DNA of 64,000 nt, from assembly GCF_019320115.1 (NCBI RefSeq), contig NC_089594.1:23491086-23555085 (forward strand), in the 5' to 3' direction. The notes below the pieces were generated by a model. It was not told the DNA's origin and searched no databases. It saw nothing but the letters and a program-made list of their open reading frames with translations. A program made the translations under genes and the position numbers. Within the stretch, counting starts at the first letter, position 1. Each line of letters starts with the position of its first letter. Shown in pieces: positions 56,557-64,000 of the stretch. The stretch is from Miscanthus floridulus (Eukaryota > Streptophyta > Magnoliopsida > Poales > Poaceae).

Positions 56557-56705
56557 ATGATTTGGTCCGTGAATAATTCTTTGATGCGAAAATTACAGCT
56601 GAAGTGCAAACCTTATTATTTCCGTCTGCTTCAAAAATATTCATTGTAAAGAGAACGATCACATCGAGGGCTTTGTACGACAGGTGTGATCTTTCATCGT
56701 GTTCT

Positions 56706-59417
56706 TTTTTTTTCTTTCCACTCGGGAGAACCCATTTCCATTTCATATAAAACGGAAATACACAGCATTCAGATAAGATACAGGAAACCAGAAGAAAGGT
56801 AGAACCTGAGCTAAACTCTCAAACTGAAAACTGAAACAAGCAAACACCTGATGCAACAAGCATCACCCACCCAGCTTTTCCAGCAAACTGATCACCTCGA
56901 TGAAGAAGAAGTTTGCCCTTTGCTCTTCCAACTTGATTCAGACCAGTTCAAGGAAGAGAAACCAGCACCCACTAGGGCCACACCCTCCTAGAAACGACTT
57001 CATTATATATTACAAGACAGGTGGTGTGATTCGTTAGATTTGATCTAACTACCTCAACAAAAGTTTAAAGACGACAGTCAGAATTCTTCAGATTGACCAG
57101 AATAGAGAGCTTGGAGTCCTGGCCTCCAGACAGGCTACACTTGCACCTGGAGATCTTCATGCCCGATCCCCATCGGAGTCAGTTGAGTCTCCCTCATGTA
57201 GCAACAGGCGATCCACCTGTCTGGAGGTCTGAGCCGTCATGACTTCTTGCGCAATCCTCAGCATTGTTTTGGCTCCTTCCATCTGTTCTTTGTCAAGTTC
57301 ATTATACAGACCTGACCAATACATCATGAGTGAATACACATAACAGATAATCTCCATTGGATTTTTGATTAGCTTTTTGTCAAAGACAGCTTTGTTCCTG
57401 CACTTCCATATTGCCCAGCAAACTGCTCCAACCCCCCAGGAGTGGAATTTTTCCCCAAATGGGAACCATTGCTCACACCATAACCAACATTGATCCAAAT
57501 TCAGAGGCACATTTGTAGCACCCAGACATTTAGCGATGATCAGCCAGACAATTTTGGAAACAGGGCATTGGAAGAATAAATGATGTATGGTTTCTACACT
57601 ATCACAAAAGACACAGCTAGGGTCCCCATCCCAGTTCCTCTTTCTTAAGTTTTCTCTTGTTAAAACTGCATCATTAGCCATAAGCCATAGAAAAATTTTA
57701 ATCTTCTCAGGTATTTTGTCTTTCCATATTCTCTTATGGTAAGTCCCAGAATTTGATCTAGTTAAAGCATCATAAACAGATTTGACAGAGAAAACCTTTT
57801 TCCCCCCAAAAACCCAGACCACCTTGTCTTTGGTCTATCAGTTGATGGTTAATAATATCATTGCAGACTCTATTCCATTCTAACCTCAGATCTTCAGTGA
57901 GCCATCTCCTAAAAGAACATTGTACTCCATTCTTGTACTGTAACACAGTAACATTCTTATTGTTAGCTAGCTCATACAGGATTGGAACTTTCACAGAAAG
58001 AGGCACCTCATATATCCAAGGGTCTAACCAGAATCTGGTCAAGCCCCCATTGCCAGTCAGCAAACCCCTACCTTGTAAATAAACCTCTTTAACTTTTAAT
58101 AAATCAGACCAAACAGGAGAGTCATTCATCTTGTGCCCTACCTCATGAATTGTTTTGTTCTGCATATATTTAAATTTGATAATATTTTGCCAAAGACCAT
58201 CTTCATTCTCTAATTTCCACCACCACTTGCATAAAAGGCTAATGTTCATTTTTCTAAGATCTTTAACTCCCAAACCTCCCTTTTTCTTACTTTTGCAAAT
58301 AATTTTCCATTTCACAAGGTGATATTTCTTTTTCGATCCACCCCCTTGCCAAAAGAAGGTCCTCCTGATTTTATCCATACTAGCAACTGTAGACTTGGGA
58401 AGCAGATACACAGACATATGGTATATAGGAGTATTGTTTAGACTTGAACTAATCAACGTTTTTCTCCCAGCCATGGACAGTAGTCCACCCTTCCAAATAT
58501 CTAGCCTTTTATTGCCTTTTTCTACCAATGGAAGCCGGTCACTAACTTTCAACCTGCTAGGACTGACAGGTACGCCGAGATATTTAATAGGAAATAATCC
58601 CACTTGGCAATTAAAGATCTCAGCATATTTTTGACCCCACTCTTCATTATCATTAATCATGATTACTTCGCTTTTGTTGAAATTAATCTTAAGACCAGCT
58701 AGCATCTCAAACAAGTATAATAATAACTTCATATGATTGGCATTATTTATATCATGCTTAAGGAAAATGAAAGTATCGTCTGCGTACTGTAAAATAGCCA
58801 CCCCTCTATCAATTATATGATCAATTAGTCCAGTAATTAACCCATTTTCTTGGGCCTTGTGCACCATTCTTGTGAGGCAATCAGCAACAAAATTGAATAA
58901 GATTGGGGACAGCAGGTCTCCTTGTCTGACCCCTTTATAGCTCTTCACATAAGATCCAACTCTGTTATTCATCTTTATACTCACAGTCCCGCCAGTAACT
59001 ACTTTTTCAATCCAATTACACCATTTTTCACTAAAACCTCTTTTCTGTAAGCATGTAAACAGTAATTTTCAGTTAACTTTATCATATGTTTTTTCAAAAT
59101 CTAATTTTAGTACCACACCCACCTCATTTCTCCTTTTGGTTTCATGCAATATTTCATGCAGACACATAATACCTAACATAATATTCCTCTATTTCATAAA
59201 AGCAGTTTGAGTGGCGTGAATCAACTTGCCAGCAATTTTTTCCAACCTGATTGTCAATGTTTTTGTTATTGATTTGTAAAGACAATTCAGCAAACAAATG
59301 GCCCTGAATTGCTGGATTTTAGAAGCATCCTTAATTTTTGGAAGCAGGGAAATGATCCCATAGTTGATCCTACTTATGTTCACTTTATTTTCATAGAAAT
59401 CTTCAAACAGTTGTATC
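56706..59417 (-). pseudogene. Second L1-type LINE: ORF2 reverse transcriptase and tail
   Basis: Minus-strand frames give QLFEDFYENKVNISRINYG, ISLLPKIKD, GVRQGDLLSPILFNF, the catalytic ILQYADDTFIF, and a maturation/zf-RVT region to IWKCRNKAVFDKKL and a stop at 57157. The 3' untranslated region runs to an A tail at 56706-56716. TAG at 59189, a TGA near 59070 and a frameshift near 57830 disable it. Its upstream part is cut at about 59417 by the Copia 3' LTR, so the Copia element inserted within this ORF2. Sequence divergence from the LINE at 16720 (AT-richer, different motifs) shows it is a separate family. Confidence 0.88.
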
Positions 59418-59706
59418 TGTTGGCTGCCAGAGGGCAGCTTGGCCAACAGGCCGCTTGGATTGTATTGAATTGCAAAAAATGACAACTTAGATACAAGAAG
59501 ATGCTAACAACTGCATATATAAGCAAGTGGTGTACCTCCTCCTTAGCATATTCTAACTGCATAAAGCAGATGCTATGATTCCTACTTGGTTGCCAAGGCA
59601 CCATGATCAACTTGGTTGCCAAGGAACCTGAAAATTACATGACAGTAAATAGTAAATAGCTATAGTAGGTAACTGGAAAACATAACCACTAGGCTAACTA
59701 TTGACA
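59418..59706 (-). repeat. 3' LTR of the Copia element
   Basis: On the minus strand TGTCAATAGTTAGCC begins directly after the polypurine tract AAAGGGGAGAAT (59707-59718). The LTR contains TTGCTTATATATGC as a TATA region and probably ends CAGCCAACA at 59418. The gag-pol stop falls nine bases inside it. The exact end is uncertain by a few bases because the 5' LTR is outside the window. Confidence 0.7.
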
Positions 59707-62700
59707 ATTCTCCCCTTTAGCCTTGTGGTCCTTGGAAGTGATCTGCTTGAGTCCAATTCTTCTCCTCATCTCTTCAAATTTTGATCTTCCAAGAGACTTG
59801 GTTAGAATGTCAGCTAGCTGATCGGTGGTGGATATGTGATCAGCCCTGATACTTCCATCTTCCAAGCAGTTTCTGATGAAGTGATACTTGATTCTGATGT
59901 GCTTACTGCGCTCATGAAAGACTAGATTCTTGGCTAGAGCAAGTGCAGACTTGCTATCAACTTTCAGTTCAACCACTTCCACATTCCTTCCAAGGAGGTC
60001 TGCCAGCAGCCTGAATAGCCAAATAGCTTGTGTTGCAGCTGTGGTAGTGGCAATGTACTCAGCTTCACAACTAGATAGAGCCACCACCTTCTGCTTCACT
60101 GACTGCCAGCACACAAGATTGCTCCCTAGAAAGAACAAGGTGCCACTAGTGCTCTTGCTGGTGTCAATGTCCCCAGCCAAGTAACTGTCGCAGTACCCAA
60201 CAAACCTTGCTCTCCCTGGAGCCTTAGTGTAGTGCAGGCCAAACTCCAGAGTACCAGCCACATATCTCAGGATGCGCTTGATGGCAGCTTGGTGCTCTGC
60301 AGTCGGCCTCTCCATGAATCGACTGACAAAGCCCACTGAGAAGGCTAAGTCAGGTCTTGTGTGGACCAAGTAGCGCAGGCTGCCCACCAATCTTTTGTAT
60401 TGGGTAGGATCAACTTCTGCAGACGTGCTCTGCCTGCTCAACCTCAGCCGCTCCTCCATTGGTGTATGGGCGGGGTTGCAGGCATCCATACCTCCTAGCT
60501 CAAGGATCCTCTTGGCATAATGGGTTTGCCTCAGAGTGATCCCAGCTGGATCTTGGTGTACTTCGACCCCCAGGTAGAAGGACAGGAGGCCGAGGTCGCT
60601 CATGTCGAAATCCTTCTTCATCTGAGCCTTGAAACCTTCTATGGCTTGAGTGCTGGCACCGGTGATGATCAAGTCGTCAACATAGACTCCGATCAGCAGC
60701 AGCTCCTCCTCTGTTCCTCGCCTGTACATCGCGGCTTCATGATCGCTTTGCTAGAAACCCATCTCCTTGAGGGTGGCGTCCAGCTTGGCATTCCAAGCTC
60801 GCGGAGCCTGTCGTAGGCCATACAAAGCCTTGCGCAGACGGTATACCATCTTCTCCTTCCCAGCGACGGTGAAGCCAGGCGGCTGCTTCACGTACACCTC
60901 CTCCTTGAGGTCGCCGTTGAGGAAGGCCGATTTGACGTCCATGTGGTGGACGTGCCATCCTTCTTGGGCCGCCAGCGCGAGGAGGACTCGGACGGATTCC
61001 ATGCGCGCCACGGGAGCAAACGCGTCGTCGAAGTCGATCCCTTCTTGCTGGACGAAACCCCGCGCCACCAAGCGCGCCTTGTACTTGGTCACCCCGCCCC
61101 GCTCGTCCTTGAGCTTGTAGACCCACTTCAGAGTGATGGGCCGTTGACCGGGAGGAAGCTCCACAAGCTCCCACGTGCTGTTCTGCTCAACCGCCTTGAT
61201 CTCCTGCTCCATGGCGGCCTGCCAGGCAAGATCGCCTTCAGCCTCCGCGAAGTTGGCCGGCTCGCCGGCGTGCGTGAGGTGAAGCTCGGCGAAAAGACGT
61301 GAAGCCGGCGGCGGTGTGGGCACGTCCCCGATGATGTTGGGCATGGTACGGTACCGCAGCTGCTCGCCGTCGTAGACAGCGTCAAGGCGATCGTCGTCGT
61401 CCTCGAGCGGTGACGCGAACTCAATTGGGTCCGCCTGCTCGGTCTCCGCTGCTGGTGAAGCAGAGGAGGCCGATGGATCGTGCTCCCCTGGAGCTGGTGA
61501 CGGCGCCGCTGCTGGTGAAGCAGATGAGGCCGGTGGATCGTGCTCCCCTGAAGTTGGTGACGGCGTGCGCGGCGGAGCTCCGTCTGCGTCGACTCCCCAG
61601 AACTCGATGTCGAAGTCGCTGGAGGCGGAAGCAGACGTCCCGGCGGCCGAATTGGACCAATCCCAGCCGCGCCCTTCATCAAACACCACGTCGCGGCTCA
61701 CCTTGACACGTCCTGTCGCCGGATCGAGGACCCGGTAGGCCTTGGCGCCCTCGGCGTAGCCGATGAAGACCCCAGCCTTGCCGCGGTCGTCGAGCTTGCG
61801 CAGCTGCCCGAGCTCCCTTGTGTAGGCGACGCAGCCGAATGTACGCAGATAGCTCACCGCCGGCGCTCGTCCGTGCCAGGCCTCATAGGGGGTCTTGCCT
61901 TGCAAGCTTCTTGTCGGCGCGCGGTTGAGCAGATGCACCACCGTCATCACCGTCTCCCCCCAGAATTTGGCCGGCATGGACCTCTGCTTCAGGAGCGCGC
62001 GTGCGGTCGCCACGACCGTCTGATTGCACCGCTCCACCACACCGTTCTGCTAAGGTGAGTGTGGTGCAGAGTAGTGCCGCTTGACTCCTTCGGCGGTGAA
62101 GTACTGCGCCAGCTCGCCGACGGTGAACTCTCCTCCATTGTCGGTCCGCAGCACCTTGAGCTCACGGCCGGTCTCCTTCTCTGCTTCGGCCTTCACCCGC
62201 TTCACGGCATCCGCAGCAGCATCCTTGGTCGGCAGAAGCACCGCCCACATGAAGCGGGTGGCGTCGTCCACCATCAGCAAGAAGTAGCGGCGCCCTCCTG
62301 GCGTCGCCGGCGTCACCGGCCCGCACAAGTCGCCGTGGACGACGTCCAGGGGCGCCTGCTGCGGAAACGGCTTGCGGCGGAGCTTGGTGGTGACGTAGGT
62401 ATCGCAGACTTGCTCCGCATGCTTGATCACCGGCATCCCCCTCACCATCTCCTGCTTGCCGAGCTGGTGCAGCGCCTCGAAACTGAGATGCCCGTAGCGC
62501 TCATGCCACCTCCATGACTCGTCCTCCTTCCTGGCGGCAAGACACACCGGCTGTGCGGCCTCCAAGTGCAGGATGTACAGCCGACTGGGTCCGCAATGTA
62601 CCTTGGCGAGAAGACGACCACGCCGGTCCCAGATACGGAGCACTCCATGATCAATCTCCACCCTGGAGCCTCCTTCGTCGAGCTGCCCCAAACTCATAAT

Positions 62701-64000
62701 CGAGTTCCTGAGCGCTGGGATGTAGAAGACGCCATGGAGGACGCGCTGCTCCGCGTTCTTGGCCTGGAAGACGATGGAGCCGGTCCCCTTGATCTCCACT
62801 CGAGACGAGTCGCCAAAACGCATCGTGCCGCGCGCCGTGGTGTCGAGCTCGGCGAAGAGCTCCCGACGGCCGATCATATGATGTGTGGCCCCGCTGTCGA
62901 GGTACTAGCCGTCGAGCGCCTCCTCGATGGCGCTGGTGTTGAGGAAGACACGCGCGCGCGGCTCATTGATGTCGAGGGAGGCCGTGGCCTTGGAGCAGAC
63001 GGCTTCGGCCTTCTCGTCGAGCTCGAGGAAGCCGTGGGCGAGGAACAGAGCACCATCATCGTCCTCCGCCTCTGCGACGTGCACAGCACCGTCACGCCCA
63101 CCACCGCGCCGTCCACCTCGATCACCTCCAACGCGGTTGCCTCCTCCGCGTTGGTTGCCACCGCTGCCGCCGCGGTCACCACCACCACGACGCGGCTGGC
63201 GGCAGTCGCGCGCCCAGTGGTCGCGATCACCACAGTTGAGGCAGGTGTCGTCGTCCGCCCCGTGATCGTCGCCACCGCCTCTGTCTCCTCCGCCGCGATT
63301 GCCCTTCCCGCGCTGCTTCTTGCCGCCGCGTGGACGACGTCGCGGTTCCTTGCCTGACGCGGAAGCGGCAGCCTCCTTCTCCTTGGCATGCCACTGCTCC
63401 CTTGTCAGCAGCAGACCGCCGATGGCGGCCGGTTCTGCGGCCAGCGCCTCCATGTCGTCCACCGTCTTCAAACGCCCAGACACCTCCTCGATGGTGAGGT
63501 CCTGGAAGTCGAGAAGCGTCTCGATGGCGATCCGGAGCTGGGCATACTTCGGCGGCACGGCGCGCAGGAGCCTCTCCACCACGCGCTCTTCATCGATGTC
63601 GTTGTCGCCGTGGAGAAGAAGCTGCTGCTTCAGGGCCATCAAGCGAAGGGTGAAGTCCTCGATCTGCTCACCCGGACGGAAGGCGAGCTTCTCCCAGTCG
63701 CTGCGGAGTCGCTGGAGCGTGGCGCGACGCACCCGATCGACGCCGATCCGCACGGCGGCGATGGAGTCCCAGGCCTCCTTGGCCGATCCCTTCTCGGACA
63801 ACGGCATCTGCATCTCCTGCGGCACAGCTGCGATGATCGCCTCCACCGTGCGCCTATCCTCATGGTACGGCAGGTCCTGGTACTCGATCGCGTCCCAGAG
63901 TTGCCGCGCCTGGAGCTTCAGCTTCATGATCGAGGCCCACTCATGGTAATTTGACTTGGTGAGCATCGGCCAGGTGGAGCTTGAGCCAGAATCCTTGTAT
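59698..64000 (-). pseudogene. Copia gag-pol, one frame with three TAG stops, runs off the right edge
   Basis: A single frame from the window edge to 59698 encodes gag (MLTKSNYHEWASIM, FRPGEQIEDFTLRLMALK), a zinc knuckle (CLNCGDRDHWARDC), protease (YLDSGATHHM), integrase (HERYGHL, then VLRTDNGGEF), RT (WVYKLKDERGG, MDVKSAFLNGDL, ALYGLRQAPRAW, GVYVDDLIITG) and RNase H (SSCEAEYIATT, LADILTKSL). Order PR-IN-RT-RH is Copia. The only breaks are TAG at 62905, 62050 and 60751, all compatible with one C-to-T change. No frameshift is present, so it is a young or recently active family member. The 5' LTR lies beyond 64000. Confidence 0.92.

Noticed and set aside
62566..63949. Long plus-strand open frames (263, 216 and 188 codons) opposite the Copia gag
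   Set aside because: They are antisense shadows of GC-rich gag codons; the minus strand shows the zinc knuckle and gag motifs, and the plus-strand products have no domain sense.

Overview
The window is nuclear DNA of a grass, most likely a panicoid/Andropogoneae species (sorghum, Miscanthus, sugarcane or maize relatives). The reasons are several Tourist and Stowaway MITE families of grass type, CACTA elements with TTTGCCGAGTG subterminal repeats, L1-type LINEs, a Tat-lineage Ty3/gypsy element carrying an antisense Transposase_28-type gene, and GC-rich coding regions. It is almost wholly transposable elements. I can support only one host-type gene, a ribosome-inactivating-protein-like gene at 55230-56452, and its frame is broken. 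The species name is an inference; the element classes are read from terminal repeats, target-site duplications (TSDs) and translated domains.

Layout. 1-8095: a CACTA (En/Spm) element in minus orientation. It has a six-exon Transpos_assoc/Transposase_24 gene with intact splice sites but four TAG stops, GC-rich upstream DNA split by a 3.66-kb solo LTR (3314-6974), and a subterminal region with a 265-bp-arm hairpin. 8096-16656: gene-free DNA sprinkled with small elements: a LINE fragment, Tourist and Stowaway MITEs, and a SINE with a 12-bp TSD. 16657-35754: a four-deep nest. A Stowaway MITE was hit by a LINE (16-bp TSD, 16720-35325), whose ORF1 was hit by an 11-kb non-autonomous LTR retrotransposon of LARD type (5-bp TSD, 22152-33199), whose 3' LTR was hit by a hAT MITE (8-bp TSD, 30051-30631). 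35755-38287: gene-free, with a poly-G tract and a 232-bp tandem repeat. 38288-54115: a complete 15.8-kb Tat-type gypsy element on the minus strand (5-bp TSD CCATA), with gag-pol and a spliced antisense gene. 54121-56600: an RNase H fragment, a MITE and the RIP-like gene. 56706-64000: a second LINE interrupted by a Copia element that runs off the right edge and is open in one frame except for three TAG codons.

The parts do not form a pathway; they record successive insertions. One pattern crosses all families. By hand count, about 40 of about 50 premature stops are TAG, and nearly all sit where a C in CAG context (a CHG methylation site) would have become T. This looks like decay driven by methylated-cytosine deamination in silenced DNA. 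The most interesting biology is the uncharacterised ORF with its own promoter inside the non-autonomous LTR element, the long hairpin in the CACTA end, the antisense gene of the gypsy element, and the broken RIP-like gene.
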